From NCBI GenBank assembly GCA_025352225.1, contig JANXTT010000044.1:1-41001 (forward strand): a stretch of DNA of 41,001 nt. Direction: 5' to 3'. Of the stretch, positions 25,624 through 32,945 are shown piece by piece. The position numbers were made by a program, and so were the translations under genes. Source of the DNA: Mucilaginibacter sp. GTDB lineage: Bacteria > Bacteroidota > Bacteroidia > Sphingobacteriales > Sphingobacteriaceae. The notes under the pieces were generated by a model. That model had not been told where the DNA came from and searched no databases. It saw only the letters and a program-made list of their open reading frames with translations. Each line of letters starts with the position of its first letter. Within the stretch, counting starts at the first letter, position 1.

Positions 25624-26391
25624 TTACTTTGGAAACCTTTTGCTTATACTAAGTATAGTTCCTTTTGCTAATAAAATAGTAAAAGTAGCCAAGTGAAACT
25701 CATTGCCTATGTAAATCAAATCTTCTAAAACATCTTGATTTATAACTATTATTTGAACCCTGTACGACTTATTAAACTTTATCGCGTCGTCAACTATTAA
25801 CTCAGATGGAGTTGCAATAGCAGCACCATTAAGTAAAAATGATAGTCTTAAGTTCTCTCTTATTGGAAACCGATAATAACTACTAGCATTTCCTGAAAAA
25901 ATTAAATTTGCTACAATAACAATCTCTTTGGAATGGTCTTGTTTCTGCCGTTGTAGTTCTTCAGCCCAATCATATAAACCGCCCTTGCCATACAGTCCAC
26001 CATTAAGAAATCTTTGTAAGAATTCAGCGAAGGAATTGGTTAGCACAATTTTAGAACTGTCGTTCTGTATGACGAATATACCGTAGCTATCGGGGTTATT
26101 CAAATCTATTTCTAATTCCCAGGCATCGCAGTAAATCAAGAATTGAGCAATGAATAGTTCTTCGTGATATGTAATGTCTGCAAGGTCTTCCAAAGGAACG
26201 ATGTTAAAATCATCTTCATTAGAGTTAAAACCGTTGCTGAACTCATAAAACAGTCGAATGTCATCAGGTAGCTTAATATTTCGTGCCTCTTCAAATCTCG
26301 CGATCAATTCTTGGCTTGCTCCTGGGTTAAGCGTAATATCTGTTTGATCTAAATGTGTTTTAAGATAGTTTATAATATTAGAGATATCCAT
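25624..26391 (-). CDS. SMI1/KNR4 (SUKH) family protein
   Basis: A 255-residue protein. The first 150 residues follow the SMI1/KNR4 (SUKH) pattern: IARFEEARNIKLPDDIRLFYEFSNG split by the conserved LP.d...fy...NG, then DFNIVPLEDLADI, YGIFVIQNDSSKIVLTNSFAEFL. The remaining 100 residues are a separate part I cannot assign. SUKH proteins are frequent immunity proteins in toxin-antitoxin and polymorphic toxin loci, but also have other roles. No toxin gene is adjacent, so this is a lone copy. It is surrounded by dispersed repeats on both sides, which fits local gain or rearrangement. No signal peptide. Confidence 0.82.
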   Translation of the reverse strand: MDISNIINYLKTHLDQTDITLNPGASQELIARFEEARNIKLPDDIRLFYEFSNGFNSNEDDFNIVPLEDLADITYHEELFIAQFLIYCDAWELEIDLNNPDSYGIFVIQNDSSKIVLTNSFAEFLQRFLNGGLYGKGGLYDWAEELQRQKQDHSKEIVIVANLIFSGNASSYYRFPIRENLRLSFLLNGAAIATPSELIVDDAIKFNKSYRVQIIVINQDVLEDLIYIGNEFHLATFTILLAKGTILSISKRFPK

Positions 26392-26494
26392 GTTTAAAAG
26401 CTTACGATACTGTTAAGGTAACGATTAGTATTGGCAATTCAAGAATAATCAAAGTTTAGCTGTTATACAGGCCCCCCGCTACCGCAAGTGTCCT

Positions 26495-26545
26495 CCCAAC
26501 GCTAGCGCACGCCTGTGGCGTGTGCTAATTACGTAAAATTTTACT
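26495..26545. repeat. dispersed repeat B, copy 2
   Basis: Direct copy of 25471-25520 with one inserted T. The same hairpin is at 26504-26526. It lies 104 bp upstream of the SMI1/KNR4 start, so the gene is bracketed by direct repeats about 1 kb apart. Confidence 0.8.
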
Positions 26546-26646
26546 TTCCATTCTGTTGCTTGCCAATGCCACCAAAATTTCGTATATTGTATGGTTAGGG
26601 AGAGAAAGCTAAAAGCCCAAAGCTAAAAGTGCGCCGGGTGTTATTC

Positions 26647-26702
26647 TGAGCTTGTCGACGAACGGGGCGCAGAGGCCTACCCACCATGCTTCGACCAGCT
26701 CA
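26647..26702. repeat. REP-like inverted repeat
   Basis: TGAGCTTGTCGA at 26647-26658 pairs with TCGACCAGCTCA at 26691-26702 (11 of 12 positions) across a 32-nt loop. The arms resemble a widely dispersed bacterial intergenic motif of the form CTTCGAC-AGCTCAGCATGAC. No gene is disrupted. Confidence 0.55.
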
Positions 26703-26725
26703 GCATGACATCCCTTTTATAATAT

Positions 26726-27068
26726 ACCCATTAATACCCATGTGTTATTTTGAAAAAAAATACTTGATACCTGATACTAGCTACTTGATACTATTTTTAA
26801 AAACACCCATTAATACCCATGTGTTATTTTGGTTATGCTGTGGGGTTGTTCCTGCATTTTGCAATTTTGATAATATGGCATTGAAAAAGCATGAAAAAAC
26901 ACCCATTAATACCCATGTATCTTCAGTTTTAGTTGCGAAAATGGCAATGGGTTGCGTTTGATAAATTATATAGAATACCCATTAATACCCCAATGTGTTT
27001 TTTGAGTATCAAGTAGCTAGACTTTGAAAAACATATTTGATATAAAGTTAAACACCCATTAATACCAA
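26726..27068. repeat. array of five CCCATTAATACCC repeats with GATAC-rich spacers
   Basis: The motif CCCATTAATACCCA or a one-base variant occurs at 26727, 26806, 26902, 26978 and 27055, so the spacing is 79, 96, 76 and 77 bp. Between them lie ACTTGATACCTGATACTAG-type blocks, also near 27090. An inverted, diverged copy of the same region is at 40560-40875. No ORF here is convincing. Confidence 0.8.
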
Positions 27069-27128
27069 TGTCCGCATTTAAAAAAACATACTTGATACCT
27101 GATACTAGCTACTTGATACTATTTTAGA

Positions 27129-27214
27129 ATACACCACTTGGCGCAAGTATGTAGAGAGGGAAAGGACACAAGTAGCCTTTAGGCACATCCCAACACACTT
27201 GAGCCCGGAAGGGT
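27129..27214. repeat. dispersed repeat A, copy 2
   Basis: Same-orientation copy of 25321-25437 (shared CACAAGTAGCCTTTA at 27167-27181, CACATCCCAAC, ACTTGAGCC). The remaining stretch up to the ABC gene at 27302 shows no hairpin or ORF that I can support. Confidence 0.65.
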
Positions 27215-27301
27215 GCTAACCACTTTATTCCTGTTTCCCGCGCCACCAATGGTCTTGAATAATTTGTAATATATCCTTTTAACCTATTTAAATCGTTTCT
27301 A

Positions 27302-28102
27302 TCAAAGAAGCGTCTCTATATCTGCCACCATTTTTTGAAATTCTATGGTTTTTTTAATTTCGGGTTTCCAGCACAAATCTTTTTCTATTAAATCTATAGT
27401 ATGGGTTATAGTTGCACCCTCTTTGCCAGCCTCACGACCCAATATATAGGCACAATCACTTATGGCTAAAGTGTTTAACAGATCGTGGGATACGATGATT
27501 AAAGTCTTCAGTTCATCGGATAGGGAGACTTTAATCAAAACATCTATTACTTGTTTAATAGATACTGCATCCAGACCGCTGAATGGTTCATCAAGCAATA
27601 AAAAATTACTGCCATTAATTAACTGCTGGATGATGCTTACTCTTTGTCTTTGGCCGCCGCTTAATTGCATAGGGTATTGATCAAGATGGTCTTTTAATCC
27701 AAAATCGTTTACATACTGGTCTATTGCATCTTTTCTATCAGCGGGCTTTATAGCTTTGTTTTTAGCAACAGCCATTTCCAGTATTTTACGAATTTTTCGC
27801 CATTCAAACAAATAGTAATCCTGGGGTACCACGCCCATATCACCAGGATGCACAAGGTGCTGGCTGGGGTTTACTAATACCTGCCCGCTTGTTGGCTGGT
27901 TTAACCCTGCCAGTATTTTAAATAATTGTGTTTTACCAATTCCACTTCGTCCAATAAGCGAAATTACCTGGCCCTGCAACATGTTAGGGCGCACAATATC
28001 TTTAATTTCAAAATTAATATCGCGAAGGATTTTTTTGCCATTATATTCCAAATTAACATCAATAGCTTTTAGCAGTATGCTCTTTTTCGAGAAAATTTCC
28101 AT
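27302..28102 (-). CDS. ABC transporter ATPase (NitT/TauT type)
   Basis: A 266-residue nucleotide-binding subunit with Walker A GRSGIGKT (51-58), Q-loop Gln94, signature LSGGQ (147-151), Walker B FLLLDEP (167-173) and H-loop His206. The length and sequence fit ATPases of nitrate/sulfonate/taurine-type importers. It is the last gene of the five-gene operon, 23 bp after the permease gene. With the permease and the OmpA-linked binding protein it would form an importer, or a machine using the same parts. The substrate cannot be inferred from the sequence. Confidence 0.92.
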   Translation of the reverse strand: MEIFSKKSILLKAIDVNLEYNGKKILRDINFEIKDIVRPNMLQGQVISLIGRSGIGKTQLFKILAGLNQPTSGQVLVNPSQHLVHPGDMGVVPQDYYLFEWRKIRKILEMAVAKNKAIKPADRKDAIDQYVNDFGLKDHLDQYPMQLSGGQRQRVSIIQQLINGSNFLLLDEPFSGLDAVSIKQVIDVLIKVSLSDELKTLIIVSHDLLNTLAISDCAYILGREAGKEGATITHTIDLIEKDLCWKPEIKKTIEFQKMVADIETLL

Positions 28103-28125
28103 AATAGTTGTGTTAGATGGTAAAG

Positions 28126-28920
28126 CTAATAATCACTCTTTGCGGTAATTTGGGTATATGGAAATAGTTCCTTTCTCATCTGGGCCAACAATTGGTCAAT
28201 CAGAATTCCTATTAATAAAATCACTATTTGAAGGGCAAGTACATTTGGAAGGTCATTATATTTATTGTAACGGTACAAAAGAGCCCCAATGCCGCCGCCA
28301 CTTAAGGCCGAACTCTCTACAGTTACAATCATCATCCAGGCTATGGCAAAATTTTGCCGGATCACTTCAATGGTCTGATCAAGCCTTCCTACAATAATTA
28401 TTTCATATAATGTTTCCCATTTATTAAAGCCTAAGGTGCGGCACGAATTATACTCATCCCCGCTTATACAGGCAATAATGCCGACAATAGACGTTACAAA
28501 AAAAGGAACAATGCCAAAAATGAGTAACGAAAGTTTTAGCTGGTCAGCATCCTTTGTCAATAAAATAAATATAAAGTATAAGCCTGTTATAGTTAAATAA
28601 CGGCATTTAACTATAAATTTTGCTATTGGTGCAAAAAACGGAATAACAGATAAGTAACCTATAATAAGTGCGATGATTATAGAAAAAAACATCGCCTCGA
28701 AAGTGAGGCCCAAGCTTTTAAACAAATGCTCAATAAAATCGTGCGTTTGGATGATATTAAAAAAACTACTTAGTACCACAAGTGGTTTCGGAATTAGGCC
28801 CGATGATGTGGTAACATGCCAAAACAATCCAAAAATAAGCAATAGGCCAATGGCAAGGCTATAAAAGATAAACTTTGAAGATTTGCCAAAAGGCTGAAAA
28901 ATTTCTTTATATGAATCCAT
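28126..28920 (-). CDS. ABC transporter permease (NitT/TauT type)
   Basis: A 264-residue inner-membrane protein with about six hydrophobic helices (first at about 19-37, then 72-95, 100-122, 132-150, and two in the last third). The coupling segment RTLGFNKWETLYEIIIVG, followed later by FAIAWMMIVTVES, fits the EAA loop and downstream pattern of SsuC/TauC permeases. The gene lies between the OmpA-fused binding protein (59 bp upstream) and the ATPase (23 bp downstream). It lacks an unusual feature apart from its partner. Confidence 0.9.
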   Translation of the reverse strand: MDSYKEIFQPFGKSSKFIFYSLAIGLLLIFGLFWHVTTSSGLIPKPLVVLSSFFNIIQTHDFIEHLFKSLGLTFEAMFFSIIIALIIGYLSVIPFFAPIAKFIVKCRYLTITGLYFIFILLTKDADQLKLSLLIFGIVPFFVTSIVGIIACISGDEYNSCRTLGFNKWETLYEIIIVGRLDQTIEVIRQNFAIAWMMIVTVESSALSGGGIGALLYRYNKYNDLPNVLALQIVILLIGILIDQLLAQMRKELFPYTQITAKSDY

Positions 28921-28979
28921 ATGCTATTATGAAAAACCGGAGACAGATTTGTTAAAAATCCATTTCCGGCAATATGATA

Positions 28980-30755
28980 TTATTTACCTAAAACAATTTC
29001 GACGCGCCTGTTTTTTGCCCTGCCAGCTGCCGTGCCATTATCAGCAACTGGCTTTAAAGAACCATAGCCTTTTGTTTCAACCTGAGCTTCGCTTATCCCT
29101 TTTTGGATCAGGTAGTTTTTAACAGCGATTGCCCGTCTTTCACTAAGTGGGGTATTGATATTGTCAGATCCTGCGTTATCAGTATATCCAAATATACCAA
29201 GTTTAAGGCCTTCGGCAATTACAGCGCTGCTGTATATTTCATCCAGTAATTTATATGATGACGGCCTGATGATATCACTGCCTGACTCAAACTCAATGCT
29301 GTATGATTTTTTAGATACTTCAGATGTTATTTTTTTTACATAATCTACTTTTAAAGCTTCACCGGTTAAAAGCTCCGGATGATTGCTGATCACAGAATTT
29401 ATAAATGATTTATCCATTAGCTTATTATAGGGTGTATATCCTTTTAATCTATCGGGATATAGTTTTGACAATATTCCACCAAAAGTTTCATAAGTAACCT
29501 TATACCTGTCTTTACGATCGGTACCTAAGCCAACTGCATTTGCTGCATCAGCCAGGTTAAAGGCCATTGAGCCCCCAAGTAGTACCGGGTTTCCAGACAT
29601 GTCTTTTTCCTCTGTCCCGTTATAATATTTTAACCAGTAATCGGCAGATTTATCTTTATCGCCATAAACATCGGCTGATACTTTGGCTGCAAATGTCTTC
29701 GCAGAATTAAAGGAACGCACTTGGTCGCCAGCCTGGCCTAAAGCCATAATAATAGATTCAACCTCGGTACGGTGATCATAAGCCCATTTTTTAAGAACAA
29801 CTGTTACGGCAGGCATTTGCGATGAATATTCTTTAGTAGAAGCAATACGAACCAATCCACCCTTTTGCATGGCTACGTTTACATCGCCGGGCGTCCAGGT
29901 AGTGGTTGCATTAACCCCAATAGTAGTGTCTTTGCCGGTAGTTTTACCATTGTTTATAAGTTGTCGTTTTTCTTTATACCCTGTAATGTATTTGTTTGCT
30001 GCATCTAAAAAGTCGTTGGCGGGTATTAAGTTCAGCGCATTTGGATCGTAAATTTTGCTGTTAACATTTACCGGGATACCGTTATTACTTGCCCAGTTAA
30101 AAACAATATTAGCATCGCCATCCAATTCAACTGCCGAAAATGTGCCGCCCAATGCGCTTTGAGGGTTTTGTTTCCACGAAGCCGGCCCCATAAACTGATC
30201 TTCGCCATTACTACGGCCCATGTGGTAAATGATGATGGGAGTATAATCAGGCCCAAGTTTTTCAAGTTCTTTAAGTGAAATTGAAAAACCTGGCATACCA
30301 TCGCCCATAAACGTCATGAACATTGGGGTAGTTGAAGGATTGTCCTTATAATCTTTAGCGGCTTTGATAAAATCGGCAACAGTTTTATTGCAATCATCCT
30401 GTCTTAGGATGTCAATATCCACATTGGCTTTATCAAATAGTGAACCCGCTGTAGTTCTTGCCCCTCCATTAGCATACATCAGGGCAAACTGTGCGTTCCA
30501 TGCCATTATTTTCCAGGTTATTTTTTGCACATCGCGCATGGCAGGTTTGTCTGATGCCGGTAAGGCCAACATAGTAGCATTGCCTTTTAATGAAGCTTCG
30601 GGTGCATCAGAGAGCACCACTTTGTCTAATGTTTGTGTACCTGCAACATTCTTGGGTGCATCCAAATAGAATTTTTTTGCTCCAAAAAATATTATCGCGC
30701 CTAATAGTATCAATAATACCCACTTAGCTCCTGGCTTTATTCCTGTTATTTTCAT
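28980..30755 (-). CDS. solute-binding protein fused to OmpA domain, membrane-anchored
   Basis: A 591-residue fusion. Residues 13-32 are one membrane helix. Residues about 75-430 form a periplasmic binding-protein-like region, with VDIDILRQDDCNKTVADFI, GFSISLKELEKLGPDY and a late AYDHRTEVESIIMALGQAG, that I read as the PstS/NitT type II solute-binding fold. Residues about 470-591 are an OmpA C-like domain with IEFESGSDIIRPSS, FGYTDNAGSD and the ending GRAKNRRVEIVLG, which in the family binds peptidoglycan. The protein would thus link an inner-membrane transporter to the wall, an unusual arrangement. The gene precedes the permease and ATPase of the same operon. Confidence 0.86.
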   Translation of the reverse strand: MKITGIKPGAKWVLLILLGAIIFFGAKKFYLDAPKNVAGTQTLDKVVLSDAPEASLKGNATMLALPASDKPAMRDVQKITWKIMAWNAQFALMYANGGARTTAGSLFDKANVDIDILRQDDCNKTVADFIKAAKDYKDNPSTTPMFMTFMGDGMPGFSISLKELEKLGPDYTPIIIYHMGRSNGEDQFMGPASWKQNPQSALGGTFSAVELDGDANIVFNWASNNGIPVNVNSKIYDPNALNLIPANDFLDAANKYITGYKEKRQLINNGKTTGKDTTIGVNATTTWTPGDVNVAMQKGGLVRIASTKEYSSQMPAVTVVLKKWAYDHRTEVESIIMALGQAGDQVRSFNSAKTFAAKVSADVYGDKDKSADYWLKYYNGTEEKDMSGNPVLLGGSMAFNLADAANAVGLGTDRKDRYKVTYETFGGILSKLYPDRLKGYTPYNKLMDKSFINSVISNHPELLTGEALKVDYVKKITSEVSKKSYSIEFESGSDIIRPSSYKLLDEIYSSAVIAEGLKLGIFGYTDNAGSDNINTPLSERRAIAVKNYLIQKGISEAQVETKGYGSLKPVADNGTAAGRAKNRRVEIVLGK

Positions 30756-30793
30756 TGTTTAATTGTGATAAAGTATAATTTATAATCTAAATT

Positions 30794-31777
30794 TTAAAGG
30801 CCGTATTTTGCTGGGCCTTTTAAATCTTTGAAAGATTGTGTATCAATCTCTTCAATTCTGTTACCTGACTGAAGGTTCATTTGTTCAACCCGTTTTTTTG
30901 CTAAAGAAATTTTAGCAGCATTTTCCAGATTTTCGGCTTTGCTTAACTGTCTTACAACATCAATTGAACTGCGCATCTCACCTATGCTTAAAGCTATTTT
31001 TTCTTTCACCTTGGCTTTGGCTACTTCGGCATCGTTGTTTAAACTAACATCGCCAATAAAGGCTTTACGGGCCGAGCTAAGTGCGCCTGCACCGAGGTTA
31101 GCAGAGTAAAATAAATCTTTATTAGCTTCAAGATCCAATTTAGCATTCTGTATTTTACGGCCGGCAATTTTATAAGCATCATCAATAAATGATGTCAATG
31201 CATTAAGGTCCTTTACAATAGGCTCAATGGTTTCAACATACGTTTCGGCCCTACTCCACTCATTTTGTGAATCTTCAACAGCCTCATCATCATTGTTTTT
31301 TTGTGCGATAGCGATTTTTTCGGTGGCAAGCTGCATAGTAGTTTTGTTTTTAAGCACTTTGCTGTTCAGTTCCGAATATTTACCTTTTATTTTTTTATTA
31401 TCATCAAACATGTGCTGCATATCGGTTTCGGCCTGTTCAATTTGCTTTTCCTGCAGAATAAACTCATCAAACTCTATTACCCAGCCCAGAGCCATTTTTG
31501 CAAGAGCATCATTTAAATAACCAAGGCGTCGCCAAAAATTTTTATTGGTTAAAATGCCGATTAAAATTACCAGAATAATAATGCCAAGGCCAAGACTTAT
31601 GGCATTCCAAACTACGGTTTTGAGCCAGGGAAGTACATAAGTAAGGGCGAAATAGGCTATGCCGCCTAACAAAGCTGCGGCAGTAATTACCGTTCCTGCT
31701 TTTCGTAAATCAAATGGGTTTTTACTGCCTAATTCAATAAGGTCGCTTTTAGATACGACTAAATCTTGTTGTGCCAT
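30794..31777 (-). CDS. membrane-anchored coiled-coil protein
   Basis: A 327-residue protein with two adjacent hydrophobic helices (about 28-50 and 55-77) followed by a long charged helical part (about 105-300) typical of coiled coils. The Glu/Lys/Ala-rich helices (for example FILQEKQIEQAETDMQHM) recall PspA/IM30-like proteins only in general style; I cannot claim membership. No enzymatic motif is visible. It is second in the operon, 25 bp after the 216-residue coiled-coil gene and 38 bp before the OmpA fusion, so it is likely a partner of the transporter. Confidence 0.83.
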   Translation of the reverse strand: MAQQDLVVSKSDLIELGSKNPFDLRKAGTVITAAALLGGIAYFALTYVLPWLKTVVWNAISLGLGIIILVILIGILTNKNFWRRLGYLNDALAKMALGWVIEFDEFILQEKQIEQAETDMQHMFDDNKKIKGKYSELNSKVLKNKTTMQLATEKIAIAQKNNDDEAVEDSQNEWSRAETYVETIEPIVKDLNALTSFIDDAYKIAGRKIQNAKLDLEANKDLFYSANLGAGALSSARKAFIGDVSLNNDAEVAKAKVKEKIALSIGEMRSSIDVVRQLSKAENLENAAKISLAKKRVEQMNLQSGNRIEEIDTQSFKDLKGPAKYGL

Positions 31778-31802
31778 TAAGTAAATAGATTTTTATAAGG
31801 TT

Positions 31803-32453
31803 TTATTTAATGTAAAGCTTAATTTTTTGAAGCCCTGTTTGTATTTTTTTGGTAAGCCCTTCTGACTCTTGATAATAAGCCAAGCGTTCAGACGAAAGTC
31901 TGTTTTCTTCCTCTTTAGCCAGTTTATTTAAGTCAATAATTTCTTGGTTTAATTTAGCAATCTGTTCCTGTAAATCAATTATTTTTCCAGCCTTAATATC
32001 GATTTGATTTTTTCTGTCCGCAACTTTTGTGCGTAAGGCAATCTGTAACGACTGCTCGAACTCATTAACATCATTTTGAATCAGGTTAAGATAGGTTTCT
32101 GCGGAGGTGATCAACTTTTCTTTAGTTACCAGCCCTGCAAAACCTGCATAAACCGCCGGATATTTTACTTCATCGGCAATAACACTCCCCATTGCTTCGG
32201 ACATGTTATTGAACTCGTAAAAATCAGGACCCTGTAAATTGCTGGTATCATAAAGTTTTTTGAAGTAAGCCTGAAACTTTTTGATACTACCATCATCGGG
32301 TATGGTAATATCTGATGAATCATTGCCCGGATATGAATCTGTTGGATTTTTTGGAGTATCTTTTATTACCTCTTTAGCAGTTTTTTTATCATCGGCATCA
32401 TTATCTTCTACCGTAAAAAATAAACCGGCCGCTTTTTTTATTAAGTCTGACAT
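31803..32453 (-). CDS. small coiled-coil protein, first gene of the ABC/OmpA operon
   Basis: A 216-residue soluble protein. Residues 1-55 are polar and probably disordered. Residues 60-120 are helical, and 120-216 form a long coiled coil (for example IIDLQEQIAKLNQEIIDLNK with later KKIQTGLQKIKLYIK). It has no membrane segment or signal peptide, so it should be cytosolic and may bind the membrane protein encoded next. Function unknown to me. It opens the operon that continues 25 bp later. Confidence 0.82.
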   Translation of the reverse strand: MSDLIKKAAGLFFTVEDNDADDKKTAKEVIKDTPKNPTDSYPGNDSSDITIPDDGSIKKFQAYFKKLYDTSNLQGPDFYEFNNMSEAMGSVIADEVKYPAVYAGFAGLVTKEKLITSAETYLNLIQNDVNEFEQSLQIALRTKVADRKNQIDIKAGKIIDLQEQIAKLNQEIIDLNKLAKEEENRLSSERLAYYQESEGLTKKIQTGLQKIKLYIK

Positions 32454-32472
32454 TGTTTAAGTAAATATAAAT

Positions 32473-32480
32473 CAAATGTA
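32473..32480 (-). promoter_or_regulatory. possible -7 element of the ABC/OmpA operon
   Basis: The minus strand reads TACATTTG, a match to TAnnTTTG, 20 bp upstream of the first start at 32453. No TTTG at the expected -33 distance. The position is plausible but the match is weak evidence in this AT-rich region. Confidence 0.35.
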
Positions 32481-32643
32481 AATTTATTTATTTCTTATTC
32501 TTTAAATATTAGATTATAAAACAGGCATTGTTTTTTAATGTCTGTTTTTATTATTTGTCTAAGATAATAAATTATGAGAAAACAAAAAATGAGGGGTGAT
32601 TAAATTCGGATATCACCTTAACAGGCCAAACACATCAAAAATC

Positions 32644-32684
32644 ATTCGGTGAGTAGTACAATTCCCAAAATCTACTCACCGAAT
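32644..32684. repeat. hairpin with 13-bp perfect arms
   Basis: ATTCGGTGAGTAG at 32644-32656 pairs perfectly with CTACTCACCGAAT at 32672-32684 across a 15-nt loop. There is no T-run, so it is not a clear terminator. It lies in the 340 bp between the first coiled-coil gene and tRNA-Ser, which otherwise has no ORF that I can support. Confidence 0.6.
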
Positions 32685-32736
32685 CACGCGCTTTTTTGAC
32701 GGGAAATGGTGTATTAATAGGGTTTGAACTAAAATA

Positions 32737-32771
32737 CAAAAGCCTGCAATCGTTTGATTTAAAGGCTTTTG
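32737..32771 (-). terminator. likely terminator of tRNA-Ser
   Basis: A 9-bp stem, CAAAAGCCT with AGGCTTTTG, with a 17-nt loop, followed on the minus strand by a T-rich stretch. It lies 23 bp past the tRNA 3' end. Confidence 0.5.
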
Positions 32772-32793
32772 ATATGTTTTATGACGTACAAAG

Positions 32794-32880
32794 CGGAGAG
32801 AGAGGGATTCGAACCCTCGGTACCGTTTCCAGTACGACAGTTTAGCAAACTGTTCCTTTCGGCCACTCAGGCATCTCTCC
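32794..32880 (-). tRNA. tRNA-Ser (anticodon GCU)
   Basis: Reading the minus strand, the 87-nt gene folds as a class II tRNA. The acceptor stem is GGAGAGA with TCTCTCC and discriminator G. The D arm contains GCCTGAGTGGCCGAAAGG. The anticodon stem ACAGT/ACTGT holds the loop TTGCTAA, so the anticodon is GCT, reading AGC and AGU. A long variable arm follows, then the T arm GGGTTCGAATCCC. The CCA end is not encoded. Confidence 0.95.
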
Positions 32881-32907
32881 GAAATAATTCGGTGTTTTTT
32901 GGGATTG

Positions 32908-32937
32908 CAAATATAGCAATTCAGGCATCCCGTCAAA
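32908..32937 (-). promoter_or_regulatory. promoter of tRNA-Ser
   Basis: The minus strand has TTTG (32934-32937), 18 bases, then TATATTTG (32908-32915), a near-perfect Bacteroidota promoter with spacing 18 instead of 19. The predicted start lies about 20 nt before the mature tRNA end at 32880. Confidence 0.6.
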
Positions 32938-32945
32938 AAAAAAAT

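Noticed and set aside
25624..26391. Toxin-immunity pair with the SUKH gene
   Set aside because: No toxin or nuclease gene lies next to it; only repeats do.
26686..26961. 91-residue ORF on the plus strand
   Set aside because: It is formed of the intergenic repeats and a Pro/Thr-rich periodic sequence; no gene-like composition.
26726..27068. CRISPR array
   Set aside because: The repeated motif is only 14 bp, spacers are 62-82 bp and partly similar to each other, and no cas gene is near.
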